From contig NZ_CP022521.1 in assembly GCF_002234535.1 (NCBI RefSeq), positions 930,001 through 994,000 on the forward strand: 64,000 nucleotides of DNA. Direction: 5' to 3'. This document shows, piece by piece, positions 44,862-54,229 of the stretch; position 1 is the stretch's first letter; each line of letters begins with the position of its first letter. Made by a program: the position numbers and the translations under genes. Origin of the DNA: Actinoalloteichus hoggarensis. Its GTDB lineage: Bacteria > Actinomycetota > Actinomycetes > Mycobacteriales > Pseudonocardiaceae. The notes beneath the pieces were generated by a model. It worked only from the letters and a program-made list of their open reading frames with translations. It was not told the DNA's origin and did no database searches.

Positions 44862-46145
44862 ATGAACGGTCCCGCGACTCGGTCGCGGTCTGGGAGGGCA
44901 AGGGGGCGGAGAGCGGCCGTCGCCGCCACGGCTCTGCTCGTCGCACCACTGGCAGGCTGCGCCGCCGGTGCCGACGACGGAATCACGATCAACCTGTATT
45001 ACGCCCCGGAGCAGAACTTTCAGACCGTCGTCGACAACTGTAACGAGGAGGCGGACGGGCGCTACCGCATCGCCTACAACATCCTGCCGCGCGGCGCGGA
45101 CGACCAGCGCACCCAGATGGCCCGGCGGCTGGCCGCCGAGGACACCAGCATGGACATCCTGGGCCTCGACATCACCTGGACCCAGGAGTTCGCGGGCGCG
45201 GGCTGGACGCTGGAGTGGACCGGCGAGCACCGAGCCGAGGCGGAGGAGGGCACCCTGGAGGGGCCGCTGGAGTCCGCCCGCTACGAGGACCGGCTCTACG
45301 CGGCGCCGAAGAACACCAACGTCCAGCTGTTGTGGTATCGCACCGACCTGGTCGACTCGCCGCCGGAGACCTGGGGCGAGATGATCGAGATGTCCCGACA
45401 GCTGCGGGACGCGGGCGAGACCTACCAGGTCAACGCCACCGGTGCCCAGTACGAAGGCCTGGTCGTCATCTACAACAGCATCGTCGCCTCCGCGGGCGGT
45501 TCCATCCTCTCCGAGGACGGCACGCGGGCGCTGTTCGACGACGGCGCGGTGCGCGGCCTCGAGGTGCTGCGGGACTTCGCCTCGGCAGGCGTCACCGACC
45601 CCTCCTTCACCAACGCGATGGAGGACGAGGCACGGCTGGCCTTCCAGTCGGGCAACGGCGCGTTCCAGCTCAACTGGCCGTACGTCTACCCGGCCATGCA
45701 GTCCGAGGCCCCGGAGCTGGCCGAGAACGTGAGCTGGGCACGGTATCCGGGTGTGGAGCCCGGCGTGCCGTCCAAGGTGTCCATCGGCGGCTACAACCTC
45801 GGCGTCAGCCGGTATACCGAGCACCCGGATGAGGCGTTCGAGGCGGCGTTGTGCCTGCGTAACGCGGAGAACCAGAAGTACTCCGCCATCAACGACGGCG
45901 TGCCGCCCACCATCGAGAGCGTCTACGACGAGCCCGAGATGGAAGACGCCTATCCGATGAAGGACGTCATCCTCGAAGAGCTGCAGGACGCGGCGAACCG
46001 GCCGCTGACCCCGGCCTACCAGAACGTCTCGACGGTGCTGGCCGCCACGCTCTCGCCGCCGGGTCGCATCGACCCCGAGGCCACCGCCGAGGAACTGCGG
46101 CAGTCCGTTCAGGACGCCCTGGAGTCGAAGGGGGTCCTGCCGTGA
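44862..46145 (+). CDS. lpqY: LpqY, trehalose-binding lipoprotein
   Basis: A 427-residue family 1 solute-binding lipoprotein that captures trehalose released outside the membrane in recycling of mycolic-type glycolipids. The signal peptide has Arg-rich MNGPATRSRSGRARG, then lipobox APLAGC. Mature-part marks include LYYAPEQNFQT, RMAxx-like QRTQMARRLAAEDTSMDILGLDITW, and FQSGNGAFQLNWPY. The ATG at 44862 has AAGGAG at a good distance. The stop overlaps sugA by GTGA, and four genes form the importer operon in the mycobacterial order. Confidence 0.92.
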   Translation: MNGPATRSRSGRARGRRAAVAATALLVAPLAGCAAGADDGITINLYYAPEQNFQTVVDNCNEEADGRYRIAYNILPRGADDQRTQMARRLAAEDTSMDILGLDITWTQEFAGAGWTLEWTGEHRAEAEEGTLEGPLESARYEDRLYAAPKNTNVQLLWYRTDLVDSPPETWGEMIEMSRQLRDAGETYQVNATGAQYEGLVVIYNSIVASAGGSILSEDGTRALFDDGAVRGLEVLRDFASAGVTDPSFTNAMEDEARLAFQSGNGAFQLNWPYVYPAMQSEAPELAENVSWARYPGVEPGVPSKVSIGGYNLGVSRYTEHPDEAFEAALCLRNAENQKYSAINDGVPPTIESVYDEPEMEDAYPMKDVILEELQDAANRPLTPAYQNVSTVLAATLSPPGRIDPEATAEELRQSVQDALESKGVLP

Positions 46146-47113
46146 GCGAGACGACCGGCACATCCGAATCGACGGCCGCCGACGGGGCCGCGTCGACCGG
46201 GGCCGCGACGTCCCGGCGTCGCAGGGCGCCGCTGTCGGAGGGCCGCCGGGCCGAGCGGAGGCTGGGCTGGCTGCTCTGCGCCCCCGCCGCGCTGGTCATG
46301 GTGCTCGTGACCGCCTGGCCGATCATCTACTCGGTGTGGCTGTCCCTCCAGCGCTTCGACCTCAAGTTCCCCGATGAGCGCGAGTTCATCTGGTTCGAGA
46401 ACTACGTCACCGTGCTGACCAACGGCTACTGGTGGAGCGCCTTCGGCGTCACCGTGCTGATCACGCTGGTGTCGGTGGCGATCGAGCTGGTCCTGGGCAT
46501 GGCGCTGGCGCTGGTGATGCACCGGACCATCGTCGGGCGCGGACTGGTGCGCACCTCGGCGCTGATCCCGTACGGCATCGTCACCGTCGTCGCGGCCTTC
46601 TCCTGGCGGTACGCCTGGACGCCGGACACGGGTTATCTGGCGAACCTCTTCGGCGACGGCGCTCCGCTGACCGAGCAGGCCAGCGCGTTGGGCGTCATCG
46701 TCCTGGCCGAGGTGTGGAAGACCACGCCGTTCATGGCGCTGCTGTTGATGGCGGGCCTGGCGCTGGTGCCGAACGACCTGCTCAAGGCGGCGGCCATCGA
46801 CGGCGCGGGCGGCTGGCAGCGCTTCACCAAGGTCATCGTCCCGGTGATGAAGCCCGCGATCCTGGTCGCCCTGCTGTTCCGCACCCTGGACGCCTTCCGC
46901 GTCTTCGACAACATCTACGTGCTCACCTCGGGAGCGCAGGACACCTCCTCGGTGTCGATGCTGGCGCAGACGAACCTGATCAAGGGGCTGAACCTCGGCA
47001 TCGGCTCCACGATGTCCGTGCTGATCTTCATCTCGGTGGCGATCATCGCGTTCATCTTCATCAAGCTGTTCGGCACCTCGGCGCCGGGCAGCGACAACGA
47101 GGGGAGGCGCTGA
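46142..47113 (+). CDS. sugA: SugA, trehalose ABC permease
   Basis: A 323-residue MalF-like membrane subunit with an extended polar N-terminus (about 40 residues) and six or so membrane helices from about 42 to 312. The EAA loop that contacts the ATPase is visible as [27 protein letters not shown] start overlaps the lpqY stop (GTGA), and its stop overlaps sugB (TGATG). Confidence 0.93.
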   Translation: MSETTGTSESTAADGAASTGAATSRRRRAPLSEGRRAERRLGWLLCAPAALVMVLVTAWPIIYSVWLSLQRFDLKFPDEREFIWFENYVTVLTNGYWWSAFGVTVLITLVSVAIELVLGMALALVMHRTIVGRGLVRTSALIPYGIVTVVAAFSWRYAWTPDTGYLANLFGDGAPLTEQASALGVIVLAEVWKTTPFMALLLMAGLALVPNDLLKAAAIDGAGGWQRFTKVIVPVMKPAILVALLFRTLDAFRVFDNIYVLTSGAQDTSSVSMLAQTNLIKGLNLGIGSTMSVLIFISVAIIAFIFIKLFGTSAPGSDNEGRR

Positions 47114-47958
47114 TGGCCGCCTTCGGCGCGACCGCCACCAGGAACCGCAAGCTCGGCTGGACGCTGATCAACACCGTCGTCGTGGTGTACGCCCTGGTGC
47201 CGGTGCTGTGGATCGCCTCGCTCTCGTTCAAGACGCCCGGAACGATCACCGACGGCAACTTCATCCCGCGTGAGTGGACGCTGGAGAACTACGCCTCGAT
47301 CTTCAGCACCGGGCAGTTCCTCCGCGCCCTCGGCAACTCGATCGGCATCGCGCTCATCGCGACGCTGATCGCCGTGGTGCTCGGCACGATGGCCGCCTAC
47401 GCCATCGCCAGGCTGAACTTCCCCGGTAAACGACTGCTCGTGGGGGTGTCGCTGCTCATCGCGATGTTCCCGCAGATCTCCCTGGTGTCGCCGCTGTTCG
47501 AGATCGAGCGTGCCCTCGGACTGTTCGACACCTGGCTGGGCCTGATCCTGCCGTACATCACGTTCTCGCTGCCGCTGGCGATCTACACGCTGTCGGCCTT
47601 CTTCCGGGAGATCCCGTGGGAGCTGGAGAAGGCGGCGAAGATGGACGGTGCCACGCCCGCGCAGGCCTTCCGGCGGGTCATCGCCCCGCTCGCGGCGCCG
47701 GGTGTGTTCACCACCGCCATCCTGGTGTTCATCTTCTGCTGGAACGACTTCCTGTTCGCGTTGACGCTGACCTCGACGGAGGCGTCGCGGACGGTGCCGG
47801 TGGCGTTGTCGTTCTTCACCGGGGACTCGCAGTTCGAGGACCCGACCGGGTCGATCTCCGCGGCCGCCGTGGTGATCACCGTCCCGATCATTCTGTTCGT
47901 GTTGTTCTTCCAACGCCGCATCGTCGCCGGGCTGACCTCCGGCGCTGTGAAGGGATGA
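47113..47958 (+). CDS. sugB: SugB, trehalose ABC permease
   Basis: A 281-residue MalG-like membrane subunit with six helices. The EAA loop is [26 protein letters not shown]. It starts with the A of the sugA stop and is followed after eight bases by sugC. Together the two permeases form the channel. Confidence 0.93.
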   Translation: MAAFGATATRNRKLGWTLINTVVVVYALVPVLWIASLSFKTPGTITDGNFIPREWTLENYASIFSTGQFLRALGNSIGIALIATLIAVVLGTMAAYAIARLNFPGKRLLVGVSLLIAMFPQISLVSPLFEIERALGLFDTWLGLILPYITFSLPLAIYTLSAFFREIPWELEKAAKMDGATPAQAFRRVIAPLAAPGVFTTAILVFIFCWNDFLFALTLTSTEASRTVPVALSFFTGDSQFEDPTGSISAAAVVITVPIILFVLFFQRRIVAGLTSGAVKG

Positions 47959-47966
47959 GGTGACCA

Positions 47967-49145
47967 GTGGCTGAGATCGTCCTGGACAAGGTGACCAAGC
48001 AGTATCCCGACGGCGCGGTCGCGGTGAAGGATGTGGACATCGAGATCGCCGACGGCGAGTTCGTGATCCTGGTCGGCCCGTCCGGCTGCGGGAAGTCCAC
48101 CACGCTGAACATGATCGCCGGGCTGGAGGACATCAGCGCGGGTGAACTGCGCATCGGCGGCGAGCGGGTCAACGACCGCGCCCCCAAGGACCGGGACATC
48201 GCGATGGTGTTCCAGTCCTACGCGCTTTATCCGCATATGACCGTGCGGGAGAACATGGCCTTCCCGCTGCGGCTGGCCAAGGTCGACGACGCGACCGTGA
48301 ACAGCAAGGTCGCCGAGGCGGCCAAGACGCTGGACCTCACCGCGCATCTCGACCGCAAGCCTGCGAACCTCTCCGGTGGGCAGCGGCAGCGGGTCGCGAT
48401 GGGGCGGGCCATCGTCCGCAGCCCCAAGGCGTTCCTGATGGACGAACCGCTGTCCAACCTGGACGCCAAGCTGCGCGTGCAGATGCGGACGTCGGTGTCC
48501 AAGCTGCAGAAGAAGCTGGGCACCACGATGGTCTACGTCACCCACGACCAGACCGAGGCCATGACCCTGGGCGATCGTGTCGTGGTGATGCGCGGCGGCC
48601 TCGTGCAGCAGATCGGGTCGCCGCAGTTCCTCTACGACCACCCGGCGAACCTGTTCGTGGCCGGGTTCATCGGCTCGCCCGCGATGAACTTCCTGGCGGG
48701 CGAGATCGCCGACGACACCTTGCGTACGCCGTTGGGCTCGGTGCGTCTCACCGACCGCACGCGGCGGCTGCTGACGGCGTCGAAGGCGCCGCGCGAGGTG
48801 ATCCTGGGCGTCCGCCCGGAGCACTTCGAGGACGCGGCGCTGGTCGACGAGTCCGTGCGGGCCGCGGGCGGGCTGTTCACCGCCGAGGTCGACGTGGTCG
48901 AGTCGATGGGCTCGGACAAGTATGTCTACCTGGCGGTCGAGGAGCGGGCGAGCTCGGCGGAGCTGGACGAACTGGCCGCCGACGCGGGCACCTCGGACGT
49001 CCCCGCCTCGGAGGGCCACCTCGTGACCCGGCTGTCCTCGGCCTCGACGGCCAGGGAGGGCGCGGCGCACGAGGTCTGGTTCGACGCGGACAAGATTCAG
49101 TTGTTCGACCCGGCCGACGGGCGCAATCTCACCCGCGAGATCTGA
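47967..49145 (+). CDS. sugC: SugC, trehalose ABC ATPase
   Basis: A 392-residue MalK/UgpC-type ATPase. Walker A GPSGCGKST, Q-loop FQSYALYPHMTVREN, signature LSGGQRQRVAMGRAIV, Walker B FLMDEPLSNLD and H-loop VYVTHDQTEAMTLGD are all intact. A C-terminal regulatory OB domain (about 240-392) has LGVRPEHFED. It is unusual in an inserted Asp/Ala/Ser-rich stretch near 330-360. The last gene of the operon. Confidence 0.95.
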   Translation: MAEIVLDKVTKQYPDGAVAVKDVDIEIADGEFVILVGPSGCGKSTTLNMIAGLEDISAGELRIGGERVNDRAPKDRDIAMVFQSYALYPHMTVRENMAFPLRLAKVDDATVNSKVAEAAKTLDLTAHLDRKPANLSGGQRQRVAMGRAIVRSPKAFLMDEPLSNLDAKLRVQMRTSVSKLQKKLGTTMVYVTHDQTEAMTLGDRVVVMRGGLVQQIGSPQFLYDHPANLFVAGFIGSPAMNFLAGEIADDTLRTPLGSVRLTDRTRRLLTASKAPREVILGVRPEHFEDAALVDESVRAAGGLFTAEVDVVESMGSDKYVYLAVEERASSAELDELAADAGTSDVPASEGHLVTRLSSASTAREGAAHEVWFDADKIQLFDPADGRNLTREI

Positions 49146-49160
49146 CCGGCCGCGATCGGT

Positions 49161-49183
49161 CCACGCCGTGTCGACGGCGGTGG
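49161..49183. terminator. Bulged hairpin after sugC
   Basis: CCACGCCG pairs with CGGCGgTGG with one bulged G around a six-base loop, 16 bases after the sugC stop. Confidence 0.45.
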
Positions 49184-49402
49184 GGCGTCGTCCGACGACC
49201 GGGTCCGGTGGTCGGGCGACGCCTGCCGAGGTGCGCGGTGGTTCGGTCCGGCGTCCCCCGGCCCGATCCCGTCGCGGTTCGTCCCGCCCGGTGGGTCCCG
49301 CCGCGTCCGTCCTCTGGTCTGCCGCGTTCGGAATCGGCCCGTTTCGGCTGGTCGCGTTCCGGCGGGCTGGTCCGTGTCGTCCCCGGCGCCGAAGCCGCTC
49401 GA

Positions 49403-50299
49403 TCAGGAGCCGTCCCCGAGCGAGCCCGTCTCCTTGCGGCGTCGCCCGGTCCTGCGTGGGGCGGTGCTCCGATGCACCGCCGCGATCACGTCGTCGTCCC
49501 AGCGATGGGTTCGCATCAGCCGGTAGCGCTCCTCGCCCACCGCGAGATAGGCCTCGGCGTCGGTGCGGTCACCGATCAGATCAGCCTGGCGGAGCATCGC
49601 CAGGACGGGCGTGAACTCCTCGGCGTACCAGCGCATCGCCACCGTCGGACGGTCGAGGAACCGTCCCTCGTCCTGCATCAACCGGAAGCCCCATGCTTCG
49701 ACGGACTCGCTCAACTCCGTGTACCGCCAGGCGTCGGGCAGGCTGATCGAGGCCCTGGCCTCTCCTTGGAGCGGGACTCGTTCGAGGAACAGCCGACGGT
49801 CGTTCTTCACCGTCAGGTCGCCCCGAAATCGGATGTCGCCCGCGTTCAGCATCGTGACGACCTCGGTGACATAGGCGTCGATGGTGTCGAGCCCCTGTGC
49901 CAGCGCCACCGACACCCGGTGATGACCGTCCTTGACGAAGTGCAGATCGCCGATCCGGTAGACGTCGATCGGCGGCACGGACTCGCCGCGTCGCCGGGCC
50001 AGAGCCAGTCGCTCCCACCGCTCGCGCACCCGAGCGGACGTGGGGCGGAAACGGCGATCGAAGTCCCGCGTCCGGTCCACGCTGCCCACGATGGAGTCCA
50101 GCCGCAGTACCCGCAGGCCGAGCCTGCGCTGTCCCCGCTGTCCCAGGGCGGCCAGCACCTCGTCGAACGGCAGCATCACGTTGACGTCGTCCGGTTCGCG
50201 ACGCAGCCACACGGCAAGGCGCGCGAGCACCTGTCTGCGTCGGGAACGCAGGAAGTCGTACTCCGCGTCCGCGCGAGGGAAGCCGGTGTCACGGCGCAT
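49403..50299 (-). CDS. ParB-like nuclease-domain protein
   Basis: A 298-residue protein. A ParB/sulfiredoxin-type core is seen in LRVLRLDSIVGSV, then FVKDGHHRVSVALAQGLDTIDAYVTEV, where DGHHR stands at the family's phosphate-binding and catalytic position. Residues 160-298 are a helical C-terminal domain (WRYTELSESVEAWGFRLM) with no known fold, ending in a basic tail. It lacks the DNA-binding helix-turn-helix of partition ParB, so chromosome segregation is unlikely. Its start lies inside the end of the phosphoesterase gene (11-base overlap), implying coupling. Confidence 0.8.
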   Translation of the reverse strand: MRRDTGFPRADAEYDFLRSRRRQVLARLAVWLRREPDDVNVMLPFDEVLAALGQRGQRRLGLRVLRLDSIVGSVDRTRDFDRRFRPTSARVRERWERLALARRRGESVPPIDVYRIGDLHFVKDGHHRVSVALAQGLDTIDAYVTEVVTMLNAGDIRFRGDLTVKNDRRLFLERVPLQGEARASISLPDAWRYTELSESVEAWGFRLMQDEGRFLDRPTVAMRWYAEEFTPVLAMLRQADLIGDRTDAEAYLAVGEERYRLMRTHRWDDDVIAAVHRSTAPRRTGRRRKETGSLGDGS

Positions 50300-50981
50300 C
50301 GGGGGACTCCTTGCCACGAGGCCGGGACCCGCCCGGCACGTCGAGGATGCGACAGCCGACCGCGTTGACCACTCGGGTGCCGTGCAGTTCCCGATCCGGA
50401 ACCGGCTCGCCGAAGGGATGGATGTGGCCGTGCACCAGCAGCCGGGGACGCAGCCGTCGAACCGTGGTGTGCAGACTGCGGAATCCCCGATGCGGCGGGT
50501 CCTCCCGGTCACCGCAGTCGCGGGGCGGCGCGTGCGTGAGCAGGACGTCCACGCCCCCGCCGTCGCGAAGGCGCCGCAGAGCGGCGAGCCGGGACAGTCG
50601 TCTGCCCCGGCTCGCCTGTTCTCGTTCGGTCCACTGGTTGGGGCCCGGCCGATAGCGGATCGAGCCGCCGAGGCCCGCGATCCGCAGTCCGGCGACGTCC
50701 ACCACCCGGCCGTCGGCGTTGACCGCCCCCGGTGGGCCGGGCCAGACGACGGGCATTCCGGCGCGCAGCCACAGTCCGCGTCGTCGCCGGTATCCGGTGA
50801 GGTCCCGATCGTGATTGCCCGGCACGAAGACGCACGGCACCTCCAGCCGATCGCCCAGGTAGGCCAGGTAGTCGAACGGCAGATCACCAGCGCCCAGGAT
50901 CAACTCCGCGCCCAGCCCGCGGAGGTCGGTGGACCAGAACCGTTCCACCACCTCGTCGGCCACCGCCAGCACCCGGACCAT
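50289..50981 (-). CDS. Calcineurin-like metallophosphoesterase
   Basis: A 230-residue two-metal phosphoesterase. Metal-binding motifs: VLAVADEV at the N-terminus (the usual DxH is altered to DEV), ILGAGDLP, PGNHDRD, LLTHAPP and VHGHIHPFG. The first motif's missing His is notable. Such enzymes act on nucleotides, phosphodiesters or phosphoproteins; the substrate here is unknown. It overlaps the ParB-like gene by 11 bases, and the two should be expressed together. Confidence 0.85.
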   Translation of the reverse strand: MVRVLAVADEVVERFWSTDLRGLGAELILGAGDLPFDYLAYLGDRLEVPCVFVPGNHDRDLTGYRRRRGLWLRAGMPVVWPGPPGAVNADGRVVDVAGLRIAGLGGSIRYRPGPNQWTEREQASRGRRLSRLAALRRLRDGGGVDVLLTHAPPRDCGDREDPPHRGFRSLHTTVRRLRPRLLVHGHIHPFGEPVPDRELHGTRVVNAVGCRILDVPGGSRPRGKESPDAP

Positions 50982-51022
50982 GAGCCGAGCCTACGGGCGT
51001 CGCACGGGCGGGGTCGTGCCGA

Positions 51023-52138
51023 TCAGTCGCCGAACCAGCCGCCGGCGGGCTCCTCGAGGACGATCAGCCCCTCGGCGAAGCGCACCATGCTCTCCTGCCC
51101 GCCGATCTCCTGGCCGAGCTCGGTGGGCTCGTGATCCTGGAGTGTCGTCTCCAGCCAACGCCCGTCGGCGAGTTCCACCTGCACCACGGCGGACAGCGGC
51201 CCCTCGCCCGTGTCACGGGCAGGCCAGAACGTGCCCTCGCGGTCGCCCACCTGGACCGGCGTGCCCGGGCCGTGCTCCGGCAGTCGGGACGGGGCCTCGC
51301 CGACCTGGGCGTGCAGCCGAGGACCCGACACGGCGACGTCGGCGTCCCGCGGGCCGACGGTGAGGACCGCGCCCCACCCGTCGCCGACCCGCATCACGCC
51401 GCTGTGGGCGACCGCCATGCTCGGCGGCAGCCAACCCGCCTCCAGTGCTCCCCGCACCGGCGACTCTCCATCCGGGCGGACGGACTCCGCCACCTGGTAT
51501 GCCAGTTCGCCGGTGTCGGAGCCGAGCACGTTGCCCACCCGCACCGTCAACACCGTCGAGTCGTCGGGCATCCACGTCAGACGATGATCGATGTCGCGAG
51601 GGAACAACATCGCGGGGGAGCCGTCGACGGTCGGGTCGGTGCTCGCGGCGAGGTCCTCGGCCACGGTGTCCCAGTCGATCTCGTCCGGATCGTGTGCCGT
51701 GAACACCACCACGTTCTCGGTCAACTCGTTCGGGGCCTGCCGCTCGATCGCGTCCAGCGGAGCCCAGATGCGGGTCTGCGGGTACTCGCCCTCGACGTCC
51801 GCGGACCGGAAGACCTCGACGAAGTCGTCCGGCAGCCAGGTCACCGTGTAGCGCAGGGGCGTCGACGGCGGGCCCGGCGGCTCGGCGACGGTGGACTCCA
51901 CGATCGGCCCCGAGGGCGACGCGGGCTCGGCGGACGTCGAGAAGGCGCGCACGGAGGTGGGCACGGCAAGCGCTCCGACCACCGCCACGGCGGCGAGCCC
52001 GGTCATCCTGCGCCGGCGCCGCAGGCGCAGGACGGGCAGCCGCGCGGCCACCGGCTCCGAGGCGGGCGCCGCCGCCGCCTGCCGCTCCAAAGCCGCCTCG
52101 ATCAGGTTCTCCGTGTGCGAGGTGCCCATGTCTGTCAC
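51023..52138 (-). CDS. Membrane protein coupled to ECF sigma factor (putative anti-sigma)
   Basis: A 371-residue protein. A short cytosolic N-terminus (about 40 residues) ends in RLRRRRR, then one membrane helix (TGLAAVAVVGALAVPTSV) and a 300-residue extracytoplasmic part with strands such as YTVTWLPDDFVEVFRS and WMPDDSTVLTVRV. GTG at 52138 is chosen because GGAGGGG lies four bases before it and it overlaps the sigma-factor stop (GTGA). No zinc anti-sigma motif is visible, so the anti-sigma role is inferred from coupling and topology only. Confidence 0.75.
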   Translation of the reverse strand: MTDMGTSHTENLIEAALERQAAAAPASEPVAARLPVLRLRRRRRMTGLAAVAVVGALAVPTSVRAFSTSAEPASPSGPIVESTVAEPPGPPSTPLRYTVTWLPDDFVEVFRSADVEGEYPQTRIWAPLDAIERQAPNELTENVVVFTAHDPDEIDWDTVAEDLAASTDPTVDGSPAMLFPRDIDHRLTWMPDDSTVLTVRVGNVLGSDTGELAYQVAESVRPDGESPVRGALEAGWLPPSMAVAHSGVMRVGDGWGAVLTVGPRDADVAVSGPRLHAQVGEAPSRLPEHGPGTPVQVGDREGTFWPARDTGEGPLSAVVQVELADGRWLETTLQDHEPTELGQEIGGQESMVRFAEGLIVLEEPAGGWFGD

Positions 52139-52650
52139 CGTTCCCCTCCGACCCGTGTGGCCACGGGTGCCTCCGATGCCGTCTCGATGCGCAGTGCGGC
52201 CAGAGCCCGGGAGAGATGGCTGCGTGCCGTGCCCTCCGAACACCGCATGATCGCCGCGATCTCCGCATGGGCCAGGCCCTCGTAGTAGCGGAGCACCAGG
52301 GCGGCCCGCTGCCTCGGCGGCAGCCGCGCGATCCGGGCCAGCATCGCGTCTCGCTCGTCGAACGCCGTGATCTGATCGCGGTCCGCCCCGGCCAGCACGC
52401 CGAGTGAGTCCGGCGGGACGCTCACGTCTCGCGCGGCCCGCCTGCGGCGCCAGGAGAGGAACTCGTTGGTCACCATCCGACGCACATAGTGCTGCGGGGA
52501 GCCCAGTGCCTCGATCCGTCGCCAGCGACTCTGCGCGCGGATCAGCACTTCCTGGACGATGTCCTCCGCGAGATGCGGATCGCAGGACAGCACCGTCGCA
52601 TAGCGCAGCAGCTCGCGAAGTCGGGTGGCGACGAAGTCGTCGAACGTCAC
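52135..52650 (-). CDS. ECF sigma factor, SigE-family (TIGR02983-like)
   Basis: A 171-residue group IV sigma factor. Region 2: FVATRLRELLRYATVLSCDPHLAEDIVQEVLIRAQSRW, then HYVRRMVTNEFLSWRRRR. Region 4: LPPRQRAALVLRYYEGLAHAEIAAIMRCSEGTARSHLSRALAALR. This is the SigE-like family common in actinobacteria, not the SigE of the sigE-rseA-htrA unit. GTG at 52650 has AGGAAGG upstream and is preferred over the open frame to 52845. Coupled to the downstream membrane protein. Confidence 0.9.
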   Translation of the reverse strand: MTFDDFVATRLRELLRYATVLSCDPHLAEDIVQEVLIRAQSRWRRIEALGSPQHYVRRMVTNEFLSWRRRRAARDVSVPPDSLGVLAGADRDQITAFDERDAMLARIARLPPRQRAALVLRYYEGLAHAEIAAIMRCSEGTARSHLSRALAALRIETASEAPVATRVGGER

Positions 52651-52786
52651 ATGCCTGCCTTCCTGTTCCGGTCCTCCCTCACACGCCGGGCGGCGGGTGG
52701 AACGTTGAGCCGCGACAGCCGGGACTTCCACGCCGAACACCGCCGGATGCGGAGCGTGACACCCTGGTACGGCTAGGGTGATGGTC

Positions 52787-53866
52787 ATGCTGGTCGAGCA
52801 GTTCCGTGCCGCCGCGGTCGGCTGCCTGCGCGCCAGCCCGCTCACCAGCCTGCTGCTCGACTCCGTCGCCGACGATCTCTTCCAGGACGGGCCGATGACG
52901 TCGGTGGTGCGCGGCCTGGAACTGGGCGGCGCGGGCAGCGTCCCCGGCCTCCGGTTCGCCGCGGCGGTGCATCACCTGGTGTTGTCCGGTCGGGCGCCGA
53001 GGCTGGCACGCCACTATCCGACGACGGGCGGACGGCTGGACCCGGCGACGTTCTGGCCCGCCGCCCGGGCCGCGATCCTCGCGGATGCCGACCGAATCCG
53101 TGAGCGCGCCGCGGCCACGGCGGTGCAGACCAACGAACCCGGCCGGATGGCGCCCTGTCTCGGCGGCCTCCACGTCGCCGCACAGGAGGCCGCCCGCCGG
53201 GTCGGCCGATCGACCCCCCTGCCGATCCGCCTGCTGGAGATCGGGGCGAGCGGCGGATTGAACCTTCGTCCGGACCGGGTGGCCCTCGAACTCGACGGCG
53301 CCGTCGTCGGCGACGCCGCCAGCCCGTTGCGGCTCGATCCGGCCTGGACGGGCAGGCCGAGGGCGGATCTGAACGCGGCACTGCGCATCGTCGAGCGCGC
53401 GGGCTGCGATCTGCATCCCTGCGACCCGCGCACCGAGGAGGGCAGGCTGCAGCTGTCCTCCTTCGTCTGGCCGGACGACCTCGATCGCTGGGCGCGGCTG
53501 CGCGCCGCGATGCGACTGGCCGTCGAGGAGCCGGTCACCGTGGACCGGGCCGCCGGACCGGACTGGCTCGCCGACCGACTCGCCGAGCTGCCCGCCGACG
53601 TCCTCACCGTGGTGTGGCATTCGGTCGTGTGGCAGTACGTCTCGGCGCGAGACCGGGCGCGCGGCCGGGAGATCCTGGCCGCGGCGGCAGACCGGGCCAC
53701 CGACCGTGCTCCGCTGGCGCTGCTGGTCTACGAGTCCCGCCGCACGTCGCCGGGGGCGCCCACGCCGTTCCGCTTCGATCTGCTGCTGCGGCTCTGGCCG
53801 TCGGGACTGTCGACCCGACTCGGCACGGGCGCGGGCCACGGCATCCCGTTCACCTGGGCGGACTGA
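52787..53866 (+). CDS. DUF2332 protein, first paralogue
   Basis: A 359-residue protein of the DUF2332 family. Shared blocks with the second paralogue are HYPTTGG, a region around TNEPGRMAPCLGGL, and LLEIGASGGLNLRPDR, which resembles a SAM-binding glycine loop (E-x-G-x-x-G). A SAM-dependent role is possible but unproved. TAGGGT at 52774-52779 would place transcription start at about the ATG at 52787, so the mRNA may be leaderless; GTG 52778 and ATG 52781 are alternatives. Divergent from the ECF sigma gene. Confidence 0.85.
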   Translation: MLVEQFRAAAVGCLRASPLTSLLLDSVADDLFQDGPMTSVVRGLELGGAGSVPGLRFAAAVHHLVLSGRAPRLARHYPTTGGRLDPATFWPAARAAILADADRIRERAAATAVQTNEPGRMAPCLGGLHVAAQEAARRVGRSTPLPIRLLEIGASGGLNLRPDRVALELDGAVVGDAASPLRLDPAWTGRPRADLNAALRIVERAGCDLHPCDPRTEEGRLQLSSFVWPDDLDRWARLRAAMRLAVEEPVTVDRAAGPDWLADRLAELPADVLTVVWHSVVWQYVSARDRARGREILAAAADRATDRAPLALLVYESRRTSPGAPTPFRFDLLLRLWPSGLSTRLGTGAGHGIPFTWAD

Positions 53867-54077
53867 TCGGGTGGCAGGACTCGCGGGCCGCCGGAGTTCG
53901 GGCGGTCGCTCGTCGGAACGGCCGGTCGATCGCCGAGCCGTGCACGGGAGGTCCTCCACCGCGTGGCCGGTCGTTCGAGTCCGCGTCAGGCGGGCCGTTC
54001 GCCGGGTGTGAGACTCGCGGAAGCGGCGGTCGGCGTCGGCGGATCGGATGGGCGCGAGGGACGGGGGCCGGTCGACC

Positions 54078-54182
54078 TCAGTTCGGCACCCCGTCGATCG
54101 CGATCAGCACGGTCACCGCGGCGATCCAGAGCAGGATGCCGGTCAGGGCCCAGAAGCGCAGGTTCCCGATGAGACGGATCAC
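54078..54182 (-). CDS. 34-residue single-helix membrane peptide
   Basis: A short frame starting GTG (VIRLIGNLRFWALTGILL) with one hydrophobic helix and ending DGVPN. GAGAGAGGA lies about 11 bases before the GTG. It lies 47 bases after the corA stop on the same strand, so it may be the tail gene of the corA unit. It could also be chance; no homologue is known to me. Confidence 0.35.
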   Translation of the reverse strand: MIRLIGNLRFWALTGILLWIAAVTVLIAIDGVPN

Positions 54183-54229
54183 CGTGTCACCGTCCTCTCT
54201 CTCGTGTTCGGCGGTTCTCGGGCGGCGGT

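Noticed and set aside
44724-46163. 479-residue - strand open frame over lpqY
   Set aside because: Shadow of lpqY in the complementary frame.
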